Shown: piece by piece, positions 26,379 through 35,676 of the stretch | Numbering within the stretch: the first letter of the stretch is position 1 | How the letters are laid out: every line of letters begins with the position of its first letter | NCBI RefSeq assembly: GCF_002844275.1 | Contig: NZ_NXGX01000009.1 | Span: 62,001-126,000, forward strand | Origin: Thalassospira lohafexi | Lineage (GTDB): Bacteria > Pseudomonadota > Alphaproteobacteria > Rhodospirillales > Thalassospiraceae | DNA: 64,000 bases | Direction of reading: 5' to 3' | Program-made: the position numbers and the translations under genes | Notes under the pieces: generated by a model | Told to the model about the DNA's origin: nothing | What the model saw: the letters and a program-made list of their open reading frames with translations, nothing else | Database searches by the model: none

Positions 26379-26852
26379 TTATTTCAGGGGTTCGGTTGCG
26401 CCTTCTTCGTCAATGACCTGTACGGCAACACCCGATTCCTCAAACATTTCGGTCGAAATTTTCATATCCTGTTCCCAACGTTCAAGAAAATCGTCGGTCA
26501 GTTTGCTTTTATCAACAAAAACTTCGGCGATGCCCGCCTGAATAATCGCACGTGCGCAGTCACAGCAGGGGAAATGCGTCACATACAGCGCGCAGCCATC
26601 AAGCGATGTGCCGGTATAACTGGCATTGTAAATGGCGTTGCGTTCGGCGTGTTCGGTATAAGCGTATTTTTCCGGGCGTTGATGGCGACGTTCGACTGTG
26701 TCATCGACACCACGCGGAAAACCGTTATAGCCAACAGCCCGAATTTCCTTTTTGGGGCCGATGACAACCGCACCAACCTGCGTGCTGCGATCCTTTGACC
26801 AGTCTGCGATATGTGCCGCAAGACCAAGAAAGCGATGGTGCCATTTGCTCAT
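26379..26852 (-). CDS. dCMP/deoxycytidylate deaminase family protein
   Basis: Zinc-dependent deaminase of the ComEB/dCMP deaminase family, 157 residues. The zinc site is TEHAERNAIYNA (HAE) and FPCCDCARAII (PCxxC); the substrate loop includes GYNGFPRGVDD. It would convert dCMP to dUMP for thymidylate synthesis, although a related role in riboflavin or tRNA metabolism cannot be fully excluded; the GYNGxPxG motif favours dCMP. Start MSKWHHRF at 26852; an upstream TTG is the alternative and no strong ribosome binding site is present for either. Monocistronic. Confidence 0.88.
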   Translation of the reverse strand: MSKWHHRFLGLAAHIADWSKDRSTQVGAVVIGPKKEIRAVGYNGFPRGVDDTVERRHQRPEKYAYTEHAERNAIYNASYTGTSLDGCALYVTHFPCCDCARAIIQAGIAEVFVDKSKLTDDFLERWEQDMKISTEMFEESGVAVQVIDEEGATEPLK

Positions 26853-27023
26853 GAAAAGGGGCCCTGTTGTCAAAGGTGTATCAGATTAATCAGCGTGTCA
26901 CATTTACGCAGCGCTGCGCATGCTATCAGGTCTTTTAAGAAGGTGCTCCTTGTAATTGTCCAGTGAAAAATCACATTTTTGTAAAGGCATTTAGTGAAAA
27001 GTCCCTGTTCAAAGCGGGGCTTA

Positions 27024-27052
27024 TTGACTATTAAGGGGGTACCCCCAGAAAA
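27024..27052 (+). promoter_or_regulatory. Possible pyk promoter with palindrome
   Basis: TTGACT at 27024 followed after 17 bases by AGAAAA; the spacer contains a perfect 12-base palindrome GGGGGTACCCCC at 27035-27046. The -10 match is poor, so the promoter call is weak, but the palindrome is exact and lies about 90 bases before the pyruvate kinase start. Confidence 0.3.
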
Positions 27053-27138
27053 GATCAGGACGCCTTGACGCCTCGCCGCAGATGCAGGCCGAAGCGGAAG
27101 GGCTCATGTGTAACCCAAATAACAAGAGGTATTAGCCG

Positions 27139-28554
27139 ATGCGCCGTCAACGTAAGGCGAAAATCATCGCAACCCTGGGGCCAGCGAGCTCTCATCCAGA
27201 TATGCTGGAGAAGATCGTAAAGTCAGGTGTAGATGTTTTCCGGCTGAATTTTTCGCATGGTGAGCATGCAGAACACCAAAAACGTTTCGAAGCAATCCGC
27301 GCTGTAGAATCCAAACTCGGCCGTCCGATCGGGGTTTTGATGGACCTTCAGGGTCCTAAAATTCGCGTCGGGACCTTTGCCGATGAGCAGATCGAGCTTG
27401 CGGCTGGTGATACGTTCAAATTCGACATGGACAAAAAGCCGGGTGACAAAAAGCGTGTTTCCCTGCCGCATCCCGAGGTTTACGCAGCCCTGAAACCGGG
27501 CGCAAACCTTTTGCTCGATGATGGCAAGCTGCGTATGCGTGTTGAAAAATGCGATGACAAATCCGCAGAATGTACCGTGATCACCGGTGGGCCGCTGTCC
27601 AACCGTAAGGGCGTTAACCTGCCCGACGTCATGTTGCCGATGTCACCGTTGACCGAAAAAGACCGTATCGATCTTGATTACGGTCTGGAAATGGGCGTTG
27701 ATTTTGTTGCGCTGTCATTCGTTCAGCGTCCTGAAGATGTTGCCGAAGCCCGCAAAATCATTCAGGGCCGTGCGGCCATCGTTTCCAAACTGGAAAAGCC
27801 GCAGGCGATTGAGCATCTTGCCGAGATTGTTGATCTGTCGGACATCATCATGGTTGCGCGTGGCGACCTTGGTGTCGAATGCCCGCCAGAAGACGTGCCG
27901 ATCTTGCAGAAACGCATCATCAAGGCGTGCCGCGAAGCCGGTAAGCCGGTGATTGTTGCGACCCAGATGCTTGACTCGATGGTGTCAAACCCGACCCCGA
28001 CCCGTGCCGAAGCCTCCGACGTTGCCACTGCCATTTATGATGGTGCCGATGCGGTGATGCTGTCTGCGGAAAGTGCGGTGGGTAAATATCCGCTTGAGAC
28101 CGTTTCGATCATGGACCGTATTATGGTCCGGGTCGAAGAGGACGAGCTTTATTATCGTTTGCGCGATGCCAATCGTCCGGATCCGGAACACAATTCCCCG
28201 GATGCCATCAGTGCTGCTGCCCGTCAGGTGGCGGGGACCATTGGTGCCAAGGCTGTTGTGACCTATACCACGTCGGGTTCGACGTCGCTTCGTGCCGCGC
28301 GTGAGCGTCCGGAAGTTCCAATTCTGGGCCTGACGCCGAAAATCCAGACCGCACGTCGGATGACGTTGTGCTGGGGTGTCCATGCCGTGTTTACCCGTGA
28401 TGCGACGAACTTCGCAGAAATGGTTGGCATTGCATGTGAAGTTGCCCAGCGCGAAGAATTCGCCAAGGTCGGGGATTCGTTGGTGATTACCGCAGGTGTG
28501 CCGTTTGGGACGCCCGGTGCAACCAACATCCTGCGCATTGCATGGGTTAGCTAA
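27139..28554 (+). CDS. pyk: Pyruvate kinase
   Basis: Pyruvate kinase, 471 residues, the last step of glycolysis (PEP + ADP to pyruvate + ATP). Domain A/B/C features: IATLGPASSHPDML, FRLNFSHGEHAEH, LMDLQGPKIRVGTF, the catalytic MVARGDLGVE, PVIVATQMLDSMVSNPTPTR and AVMLSAESAVGKYP. Length is that of the usual bacterial enzyme. ATG at 27139 follows AAGAGG. It is transcribed alone, with a terminator after the stop. Probably regulated allosterically, which the sequence does not show. Confidence 0.97.
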   Translation: MRRQRKAKIIATLGPASSHPDMLEKIVKSGVDVFRLNFSHGEHAEHQKRFEAIRAVESKLGRPIGVLMDLQGPKIRVGTFADEQIELAAGDTFKFDMDKKPGDKKRVSLPHPEVYAALKPGANLLLDDGKLRMRVEKCDDKSAECTVITGGPLSNRKGVNLPDVMLPMSPLTEKDRIDLDYGLEMGVDFVALSFVQRPEDVAEARKIIQGRAAIVSKLEKPQAIEHLAEIVDLSDIIMVARGDLGVECPPEDVPILQKRIIKACREAGKPVIVATQMLDSMVSNPTPTRAEASDVATAIYDGADAVMLSAESAVGKYPLETVSIMDRIMVRVEEDELYYRLRDANRPDPEHNSPDAISAAARQVAGTIGAKAVVTYTTSGSTSLRAARERPEVPILGLTPKIQTARRMTLCWGVHAVFTRDATNFAEMVGIACEVAQREEFAKVGDSLVITAGVPFGTPGATNILRIAWVS

Positions 28555-28586
28555 CGGCGTCTTTGACGTTTGTTTGCCGATTTACC

Positions 28587-28618
28587 AAAACGGGTGGCTT
28601 TCAAGGCCGCCCGTTTTT
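28587..28618 (+). terminator. Terminator of pyk
   Basis: Hairpin AAAACGGGTGGC / GGCCGCCCGTTTT with a T-run, 33 bases after the pyruvate kinase stop. Confidence 0.8.
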
Positions 28619-28960
28619 CTTTGTCTGGCTTTTGGGCGACGAGGTTGTGCTGTGGTCTAAAACAGGCTGGAAAAACTGGTTTGGCGTGGCGGGTCGTGGG
28701 GTTTTATGCCTGTCGTTGTATAGGCCTCTGTATTGTTAATGTTTTTTTGAGTCTTTCCGTCGATAGTTGATCGGTAATCAGGCATGTATCTGATGATATG
28801 TGATGGTTGCAAATGGGGAGCCGAGGATAGACGATCGGTCAGGTTGTGAAGCGCGCCAAGTTCTGTTTAAACTGCGCTGACACAATAATAAAATCAGGGT
28901 GTTGGCGTTTGTTAACACCGACCTGCCGCAAGGCACGGGACCAGGGGAATTGCTGCGACA
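28619..28960. other. Intergenic region
   Basis: About 340 bases between the pyk terminator and the DUF2336 gene. No gene or repeat found. A promoter for the DUF2336 operon is expected near 28880-28930, but no box is convincing. Confidence 0.35.
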
Positions 28961-30466
28961 ATGCTGAGTTGGATGTTCAATCGGCAAAAAAATACGGGTG
29001 ACGCGGGGCTTGATGATAAAGCCACGGCGAAGCTTCGTGACCTTGCACAAACGGTCCGTACTGTTGCACCTGATGCCTTTGGTGCAGATCAGGCCAACGC
29101 ACAGGCGCGCCGGATTCCCCGAAAACAGTCCACCGACGATATTCCCAATCTTTCGGCACTTGAACATGCTGCGCGCCTTTCATCGGAAATGGCCGACGCG
29201 GAAGACGATGAAGACAGCTCACCGGATTTTGACAGCGACGTTCGCATGGATGTTGCCCGGCGCCTGCGCCGCCATCTTGCCGATGTCAGCCCGTCCGAAC
29301 GATTGACAATGGTTGATGAGTTCGTGGCGGCCATTGCCAATATGGGCGATTGTTATCGCCCGCAGGTCATTGCGCTGATTGATCAGGAACTTGGCCACAC
29401 ACCTTATATGACCCGTCAGGCCGCAACGCGCCTGCGTCAGGATATTCAGGCGATTGGCCGGGTATCGATTGGGGAATATATCGAACTTCTGAGCGATTCG
29501 GATTTCCTTGATGTCATGCGCGGTCGCGGTGAATTTGTTCAGACCGCTTCGGAACGGGCACGTTCCGAGCAGAAAGCCGCCGCAAAGGCGCGTCTGATTG
29601 AACAAAAATCCGAAAAAGAGAAGGGCGGTCTTTTGAACCGTCTGCTGTCATCTGACGAAACGCCGCGTAATGTCGTGGCACTGGCCCCGCATTTCGCCGA
29701 GCGTCTTGAAAAGAAACCAGCCGCACCGGCAAATGATTTGTTGGGCGGACAAAACCGTATTTCGCGGCAGGCACAACGCCGGATTGCGCATTTTATCATG
29801 GCGTCGCTGTTTGACACATTGGTTGAACAGGGGCGTATGCGGACCGAAGTTGCGCGCGCCATGCGCCAATCTGTACGCCAGCGGATCGAAAAGGCGCGGT
29901 TTGAAAACCGCATGCCGGCCCACGATCCGGCCGATGGCATGATGGTCGACGTTGCCGATGGTCAGATGGAAGACCACAGCGAGGAAGTCGCATCAAATAC
30001 CCAGATGACAATTGACCAGTATGTTCTTGATGCGCTGTCGCGCAACGAGGATGCGCTGGTTGTTCAGGCGCTGGGGCATTATGCCCAGCTGCCGGTGGTT
30101 GTTGTATCCAAAATTCTTGATTCAGGCAGTGCGCGCGCAATTACCGCATTGGCATGGCGTTCGGGGATGACCGCACCGTCTGCGGTTGTCTTGCAGCTTA
30201 GCAGTGGTATTCCGGAAGCCAGTATCGAAAGCCCGGCTGCGGGTGGGCGCTATGCCCTGGCGACGACGGATATGGATTGGTATATCGATTTCTTTAACGA
30301 TATGAAGCCATCAGTGTCCAAGCCGCGCGTCGAAAAAGAACCTGATGCAGCCGCGCGTGAAGCAAAGCCGCGTGAAAACGTCGGACAAAGCCGCCGGACC
30401 CGCAAGGGAAGTGGCATTGAAGGATTGGTCTCTGATAGTCGGCCCAAGGGTCGAAAGGGAGACTGA
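28961..30466 (+). CDS. DUF2336 domain protein
   Basis: Cytoplasmic protein of 501 residues. It is acidic at about 60-95 and then helical throughout. The end LPVVVVSKILDSGSARAITALAWRSGMTAPSAVVLQLSSG resembles the DUF2336 family, found mainly in alphaproteobacteria and often near chemotaxis or cell-cycle genes; function unknown. I give moderate weight to the family assignment. The following gene starts six bases after its stop, so they are co-transcribed. Confidence 0.75.
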   Translation: MLSWMFNRQKNTGDAGLDDKATAKLRDLAQTVRTVAPDAFGADQANAQARRIPRKQSTDDIPNLSALEHAARLSSEMADAEDDEDSSPDFDSDVRMDVARRLRRHLADVSPSERLTMVDEFVAAIANMGDCYRPQVIALIDQELGHTPYMTRQAATRLRQDIQAIGRVSIGEYIELLSDSDFLDVMRGRGEFVQTASERARSEQKAAAKARLIEQKSEKEKGGLLNRLLSSDETPRNVVALAPHFAERLEKKPAAPANDLLGGQNRISRQAQRRIAHFIMASLFDTLVEQGRMRTEVARAMRQSVRQRIEKARFENRMPAHDPADGMMVDVADGQMEDHSEEVASNTQMTIDQYVLDALSRNEDALVVQALGHYAQLPVVVVSKILDSGSARAITALAWRSGMTAPSAVVLQLSSGIPEASIESPAAGGRYALATTDMDWYIDFFNDMKPSVSKPRVEKEPDAAAREAKPRENVGQSRRTRKGSGIEGLVSDSRPKGRKGD

Positions 30467-30471
30467 ATGCC

Positions 30472-31422
30472 ATGAGCAACAATCACGGCATTTCCTATGA
30501 TGGGCTGAAATACGCGCTCAACATCAAGGAAAGCTATCAGAGCAGAGAACCGCTTACGGTGATGGGCGCTGCCAAGCAGCTGCGTTTGCTGATGCCTGAA
30601 CACCTGCTGAGCAATGATCTGGCCTTGATGCAATATGATGATCCGATTGCACTGGCAGTGATTGCGACCCGTGATCCTGAAAGCCCGATGGCACTTGCTG
30701 CGGCCATTCGTATGGGGCCACATGCAAAGTGCAAAGAACTGATTACTGGCGTGTTTGAAGTGGTTTCTGATGCCACCAAACACGAACTGGTGGCCGATTG
30801 CGCCAAGCTTCTGACCAAGAACGCCTTTAGCCCGGAAGCATTTCATCTGGTGCGCACGCGCGCATCCAATCACGTTGTCGAAATTCGTGAATCCTATCGC
30901 CGGGCGATGGCTGAAAACCTTCGCGCCTTGCTTGACGGCAAAATGGTTGCGCGTGAATTTGTCGAAGAGTTTATTGAACTGGCATCTAACGGCAATCTGC
31001 GCATCGATATATATCGCCGTCTGGTGATGAAATTGATGCGATCCGATGCAGTGCGGCCAAGTGTCAAGTTCATGCTGCTTGAGCGGCTTGATCAGTTCCC
31101 GCAGATGGTCAAGCTTCAGATTGTTAACGAGGTTAACTCCGCACCCGATACCCCGGAGTATCAAACGTTAAAGCAGGAACTGCGCTGGATTTACGAAGCC
31201 AAGCAAAAGCAGCCAGCACCTAAAACGCCGATAAATGCAGCGTCACGTCCAATCAAGGATATGGCGGCAGGCACGCAAATTGATTTTGGTGTTGCGGCAG
31301 GCCTTCACCGTCGCAACAGCATCATCAAACCCGCAGAACAGACCTTAAAACGCACGGTTAATCCACCGATGATGAGCAGCGGCGGGTTTAGTTCACGCGA
31401 ATTGTCGTCCTGGCTGAACTAG
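30472..31422 (+). CDS. Helical protein of unknown function
   Basis: Protein of 316 residues, mostly alpha-helical for the first 230, resembling a repeat (HEAT-like) scaffold, with an unstructured C-terminal 80 residues ending SSRELSSWLN. No signal peptide or membrane helix. It begins six bases after a DUF2336 protein gene, whose product is also a helical repeat-like protein; the two may interact. I do not recognise a domain and assign no function. Confidence 0.65.
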   Translation: MSNNHGISYDGLKYALNIKESYQSREPLTVMGAAKQLRLLMPEHLLSNDLALMQYDDPIALAVIATRDPESPMALAAAIRMGPHAKCKELITGVFEVVSDATKHELVADCAKLLTKNAFSPEAFHLVRTRASNHVVEIRESYRRAMAENLRALLDGKMVAREFVEEFIELASNGNLRIDIYRRLVMKLMRSDAVRPSVKFMLLERLDQFPQMVKLQIVNEVNSAPDTPEYQTLKQELRWIYEAKQKQPAPKTPINAASRPIKDMAAGTQIDFGVAAGLHRRNSIIKPAEQTLKRTVNPPMMSSGGFSSRELSSWLN

Positions 31423-31447
31423 AGTCTGTTATTCCAAATAACACAGT

Positions 31448-31762
31448 TTATCCAACCAGCCGGGATTCGGCGGCGTTGTTGTGTGGGCCAGTGTGAAGTC
31501 CAGCCTGTTTTTCCAGATATACCGTACAGATGACCCGCATCAAGGATGCGAAATTGGGAATATCGCCGCGTTGGGTGAAGACTTCGTCGTGGATTTTACC
31601 CAAAAACTGTGGGGTGCTAAATCCTTCGCCTGCGGCGATTTCATCGAGAATTTGCCAGAAGCGCAATTCAAGGCGCAGGCTGGTGACAACACCATTCATC
31701 CGAATAGACCGGCTTACGCATTGGTAAAGTTCGGGTTCGGTGCCGGAATATATTTGACACAT
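31448..31762 (-). CDS. Ribbon-helix-helix domain protein (RHH_4 type)
   Basis: Small protein of 104 residues of the alphaproteobacterial ribbon-helix-helix family PF13467. The hallmark pattern is MCQIYSGTEPELYQCVSRSI, VTSLRLELRFWQILDEIA and NFASLMRVICTVYLE. The RHH fold is usually DNA-binding, as in antitoxins or transcription factors, but no toxin gene is adjacent. Transcribed alone, convergent with the DUF2336 operon. The target is unknown. Confidence 0.88.
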   Translation of the reverse strand: MCQIYSGTEPELYQCVSRSIRMNGVVTSLRLELRFWQILDEIAAGEGFSTPQFLGKIHDEVFTQRGDIPNFASLMRVICTVYLEKQAGLHTGPHNNAAESRLVG

Positions 31763-31879
31763 ATTGATGGCCTTTCCTGAAAGTGCTGTCGGTTATCTTG
31801 GGTCGACAGCTTTTCTTTTTACAGGGCCATGGTCAGGCAAATGTCGCCCAAGCGCAATCAGCGATTGGGCGACACGCGA

Positions 31880-32461
31880 TCACAATTTGATTTCGGTGCC
31901 CAGAACCACAAGGAAGGCAGCCATCCATTTAGGATGGGCGGGCCATGCCGGTGCGGTCACTAGGTTTCCATCAACACAGGCGTCATCAATGGCGATATCG
32001 GCATAGGTGCCACCGGCCATTTTTACTTCGGGTGCACAGGCCGGGTAGGCCGATACACGGCGATCTTTAAGGATGTCAGCCGCGGCAAGAAGTTGCGCGC
32101 CATGACAAACAGCGGCAATTGGTTTGTCGGCATCGTTAAAATCACGGACAAGTCGAATGACATCTTCGTTCAGGCGCAGATATTCCGGGGCACGTCCACC
32201 GGGGATCAGGACCGCGTCATAGTTTTCCGCACGCGCCGCAGAGAAATCTGCATTGAGTGCAAAGTTATGGCCGCGTTTTTCGCTGTAGGTCTGATCGCCT
32301 TCAAAGTCATGGATGGCAGTGGCAATGCTGTCGCCAGCCTTTTTATCCGGGCAGACCGTATCAACGTGATGGCCGACTGCCAACAGGGTCTGGAATGGAA
32401 CCATTGTTTCGTAATCCTCGGCATAGTCGCCAACGATCATCAGAATTTTCTTTGCAGACAT
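31880..32461 (-). CDS. DJ-1/PfpI family protein
   Basis: DJ-1/PfpI superfamily protein, 193 residues, with the nucleophile elbow [12 protein letters not shown] (Cys) and the N-terminal acidic residue in [10 protein letters not shown]; the remaining features are [13 protein letters not shown] and [11 protein letters not shown]. Members act as glyoxalases, deglycases, chaperones or proteases; the lack of a clear GATase-type His-Glu dyad means the activity cannot be named. GGGAGGA precedes the start. Monocistronic. Confidence 0.88.
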   Translation of the reverse strand: MSAKKILMIVGDYAEDYETMVPFQTLLAVGHHVDTVCPDKKAGDSIATAIHDFEGDQTYSEKRGHNFALNADFSAARAENYDAVLIPGGRAPEYLRLNEDVIRLVRDFNDADKPIAAVCHGAQLLAAADILKDRRVSAYPACAPEVKMAGGTYADIAIDDACVDGNLVTAPAWPAHPKWMAAFLVVLGTEIKL

Positions 32462-32596
32462 TTTTTATCCTCCCGCGGGTTTTTGATCTTTGAACTATAG
32501 GCTTGTTTGATCGGGTGCGGGTAACAGCGGGATACTACGTTGCCCGGCTTGCCGATGTCGGGGCCCATGTCTGGTGCCGGGCATAAAGATGGATAT

Positions 32597-32626
32597 AAAA
32601 AAAGAGGCCCGGTTGGGCCTCTTTTC
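32597..32626 (-). terminator. Terminator of the MscS gene
   Basis: Hairpin AAAAGAGGCCC / GGGCCTCTTTT with a minus-strand T-run, downstream of the mechanosensitive channel gene. Confidence 0.85.
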
Positions 32627-32648
32627 AGTATTAAATTTTAAAGACAGG

Positions 32649-33644
32649 TCAGCTTTTGGGCGGTGTTGCTTTCGAAGCTGCTGTTTTGCGGGCCGTTGTC
32701 GATTTGGCCGCTGTTTTGGTTGCGGTTTTCGCCGTGCTGGCGCTTGAACGCGGTGCCGGTTTTTTCGCAGGAGCCTTCGCCGCAGGCTTGGCGGCGGGTT
32801 TTGCCGCACTGGCCGTTTCTGCCGTTTCCTTGATGTGCAAGTCGCGCTGCGGGAACGGAATAGAGAAGCCAGCGGCCTCAAGTTCGGTTTTTGACCGGCG
32901 GCTAAGATCCCAGAAGGTTGGCCAGAATTCAGACGTTGCGACCCAGCCACGTGCGGTCAGATCAACCGAGCTTTCACCAAGATTGGCGACGAAGCTCATC
33001 GGTTCGGGATCCTTGAGAACGCGTGCATCAGATGCGACAAGGTTTTTGAGGAAATCAAGGGCGGCATCGACGTCATCGTCATAGGAAATACCGACCTTGA
33101 TATCGAGGCGACGGGTCGGGTTGCGTGAATAGTTTTTGATCGCACTATTCCAGATCTGCGAATTCGGAGCCGAGATAAAGACGCCGTCCGGCGTTTTTAG
33201 CAAGGTCGTAAACAGTGTGATTTCAACAACGGTTCCCGAAACAGAGCCAGCCTCGACAAACTCATCAACCTTAAGTGGGCGCAGCACAAGGATCATAACG
33301 CCAGCGGCGATATTTGACAGTGTCCCTTGCAGGGCGAGGCCAATGGCCAGACCGGCAGCACCGAGTACGGCGATGATACTTGCAGTTTGCACGCCGAAGT
33401 TCGACAGAACGGCGATGAGAACAAAGATTAAAACCGTGTAGCGCGCGATGCTTGCGGCCAGTGGTTTTAATGTTGAGTCGACAAATTTTGCATTTTTAAG
33501 TGAATGGCGGACAAGTGCAGCGGCACGTCCTGCGACCCACCAGCCGACGATAAGAAGAATGATTGCGCCCAGAATATCCAGGCCGAAGCCCAAAGCGAAG
33601 GATTTCAGCGCTTCTGTGATCGTTGCAACATCGGTTTCAAGCAT
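32649..33644 (-). CDS. Small-conductance mechanosensitive channel (MscS family)
   Basis: MscS-type channel of 331 residues. Three helices in the first 130 residues; the pore helix segment is AVLGAAGLAIGLALQGTLSNIAAGVMIL with the Gly/Ala pattern of TM3, followed by the beta domain (VDEFVEAGSVSGTVVEITLF and FISAPNSQIWNSAIKNY). The C-terminal 60 residues are an Ala/Lys/Pro-rich tail (TASAAKPAAKPAAK) that is absent from E. coli MscS and is likely unstructured. Protects against hypo-osmotic shock. Its terminator lies directly downstream. Confidence 0.94.
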   Translation of the reverse strand: MLETDVATITEALKSFALGFGLDILGAIILLIVGWWVAGRAAALVRHSLKNAKFVDSTLKPLAASIARYTVLIFVLIAVLSNFGVQTASIIAVLGAAGLAIGLALQGTLSNIAAGVMILVLRPLKVDEFVEAGSVSGTVVEITLFTTLLKTPDGVFISAPNSQIWNSAIKNYSRNPTRRLDIKVGISYDDDVDAALDFLKNLVASDARVLKDPEPMSFVANLGESSVDLTARGWVATSEFWPTFWDLSRRSKTELEAAGFSIPFPQRDLHIKETAETASAAKPAAKPAAKAPAKKPAPRSSASTAKTATKTAAKSTTARKTAASKATPPKS

Positions 33645-33870
33645 ATGAACCTCGTCCGCTCCGTGTCATGGTTGTATTGGTTGCTACTCATACGTCTGTA
33701 TGAGATACTCAACAATACAGGTTTAGCGGCTGTTGAAAAGTAGCCAAGAACACCAAAATGTAACTATCGCTATGGAACAGATCGTGTTTTCGTGCGTTTT
33801 ACGTCATAATATAACCATCTTTGGTGATATATTGCTAATCTAATAACAACCTAAACGACAGGGGTAAGAC

Positions 33871-34770
33871 ATGCAGTTTCGTTCTTCCGTTCTTTTCGCT
33901 CTCGGCGGTGTTGCAATGCTGAGCGCGTGTAGCAGTGTCGATAACTCAGGCACTGCAGTTGCCTACGGTGGTAACCCACTGACCTATGGTAACTCTGTTT
34001 CCAGCGCGATTTCTGGTCAAGAGCCGTCCACCAGCTTTGGTAAGGCGCTTAAGGCAGAATACATTGCCTATGCGCAGCGTGAAGCTGATGAATGGTATGA
34101 CTTCTTCGATGCTGATTTCTTTGCCAAGAAAGCAGGCAAAGTTGCAGAAAACGAAACACTTCTTCCAGAAGATCCGGCCAACTGGCGTTTCTCTGATGAA
34201 GAGATCGCCCAGAAACGTGCAGTTCGTGATGAGCTGATCGCGCTTTTGGATGATGGCAAACGCGAAGAAAAACCTGAGACCGCAGCAATCGCGCAGGCGC
34301 GCTTTGATTGCTGGATCGAAGAAAGTGAAGAAGGCTGGCAGAACGACCTGATCAGCCAGTGCTGGAAAGATTTCGAAGCAGCGATGGCTGAACTTCGTAA
34401 AGAAGAAATGGCAACTCCGGTTGCTGCAGTCGCGCCGAAAGAAAGCCGTCTGTTCACGATCTTCTTCGATTTTGACAGCGTTGCAATTACGCCGGTTTCC
34501 GAACGTGTTCTTGATGCCGCTGCTGAGCAGTGGGCACAGAGCATGGGCACCATCAATGTTGTTGGTCACGCCGATTCTTCCGGTGCAGCAGCCTACAACT
34601 TGAAACTGTCCGAGCGTCGTGCTTCGGCAGCACTGAACGAGTTGACCGGTCGCGGCATTAAAGGTGACTCTGTTGACACCGATGCGGTTGGTGAGGGTGA
34701 ACTCCTTATCCCGACTCCGGATGGTGTTCGTGAGCCTCGTAACCGTCGTGTGACGATCTCCGTCGACTAA
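33871..34770 (+). CDS. OmpA family outer-membrane lipoprotein
   Basis: Lipoprotein of 299 residues with a type II signal (LGGVAMLSACSS, Cys at about residue 20) and a C-terminal OmpA/Pal-like peptidoglycan-binding domain (FFDFDSVAITPVSERVLDAAA, then VVGHADSSGAAAYNLKLSERRASAA, ending PRNRRVTISVD). The middle is charged and helical. This is not Pal itself, as no tol genes are near. AGGGG precedes the ATG. Followed by its own terminator; likely links the outer membrane to the cell wall. Confidence 0.92.
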   Translation: MQFRSSVLFALGGVAMLSACSSVDNSGTAVAYGGNPLTYGNSVSSAISGQEPSTSFGKALKAEYIAYAQREADEWYDFFDADFFAKKAGKVAENETLLPEDPANWRFSDEEIAQKRAVRDELIALLDDGKREEKPETAAIAQARFDCWIEESEEGWQNDLISQCWKDFEAAMAELRKEEMATPVAAVAPKESRLFTIFFDFDSVAITPVSERVLDAAAEQWAQSMGTINVVGHADSSGAAAYNLKLSERRASAALNELTGRGIKGDSVDTDAVGEGELLIPTPDGVREPRNRRVTISVD

Positions 34771-34795
34771 TCTACGACGTTTACCAAATCTTCGG

Positions 34796-34829
34796 CAACG
34801 AGGTGGCATAGTGCCACCTCGTTGTTTTT
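34796..34829 (+). terminator. Terminator of the OmpA-type gene
   Basis: Long hairpin CAACGAGGTGGCA / TGCCACCTCGTTG followed by TTTTTG, 26 bases after the stop codon. Confidence 0.9.
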
Positions 34830-34943
34830 GTATGTGGTTTTGGGAAACAAAAACTTTTTGGCGTAATTGCAGTTGAAATTGGCGCTAATCTGCATAATGT
34901 CTGCTGTAGATTTATACCAAAGAGCTAAAGGCGGGGACGTATA

Positions 34944-35585
34944 ATGGGGGCCTTGAAGTTGGTCTTTTCTCGACGTGCATGCTGTGCCGTGTTGGGTATG
35001 GCGATGATGGCGGTTGTTTCTCCGCGGGTTGCGCAATCTGCTGACGTTACGCCGGTTATGCCCTTTGAGAAATATTTTGCTGATCAGCGCGGTGACGGAA
35101 AGTTTCTGCGGTTTAACGCATTTTCTGGCGAAATTCCGGGCAAGCGCATCAAGGCATTGCTGCGATCCGGTCAGGTTATCGGTGATCGCATCTTGCTGGC
35201 AGAAGACGTCGCGGTCTATTTCCCGGATGGCTATATCGTTCAGTCACAAACCCGGTTCGGCAAATACATCCCCAAAGTAGGCCTTAAGGCGTCATCAGTT
35301 GTCAAACGCGACCATCTGATGGAAAACCCGCGCTATGCGCTGGTCGGAAATTTTGATCAGATTCTTGGTAAAGAATGTGCGCGCAGCGAATACGCCAATG
35401 GTTTCGCAGCCCTTCGGATCAAGCGTGATGGTGTGATGTCACTGGTTCTTGAGACATCGGGCCTGTATGACCCGCTGGTTGACGAACAGACCACCACCTA
35501 TACCGTTACAAGTGCTGTTCAGTCTGTGTTTATGGGCAATCAGGGCTTGATGCCTGAATTGCTGCTGAAATGCGGGCGCGGTTAA
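34944..35585 (+). CDS. Exported protein of unknown function
   Basis: Protein of 213 residues with a signal peptide (hydrophobic core CCAVLGMAMMAVVS, cleavage near AQS-AD). The mature part holds predicted beta strands and a C-terminal MPELLLKCGRG; two cysteines (GKECARSEY and the last) could form a disulphide. I recognise no domain. It is transcribed alone; a GGGG box precedes the start. Confidence 0.7.
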   Translation: MGALKLVFSRRACCAVLGMAMMAVVSPRVAQSADVTPVMPFEKYFADQRGDGKFLRFNAFSGEIPGKRIKALLRSGQVIGDRILLAEDVAVYFPDGYIVQSQTRFGKYIPKVGLKASSVVKRDHLMENPRYALVGNFDQILGKECARSEYANGFAALRIKRDGVMSLVLETSGLYDPLVDEQTTTYTVTSAVQSVFMGNQGLMPELLLKCGRG

Positions 35586-35616
35586 TTCCGACCGACACCG
35601 GTAACATCAAAAATAC

Positions 35617-35645
35617 AAGGCACCGGAATTCCCGGTGCCTTTTTG
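35617..35645 (+). terminator. Terminator of the exported protein gene
   Basis: Hairpin AAGGCACCGG / CCGGTGCCTT with T-run, between convergent genes. Confidence 0.85.
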
Positions 35646-35676
35646 TTTGTCGATTTGCGATTTATGGCAATATGGC

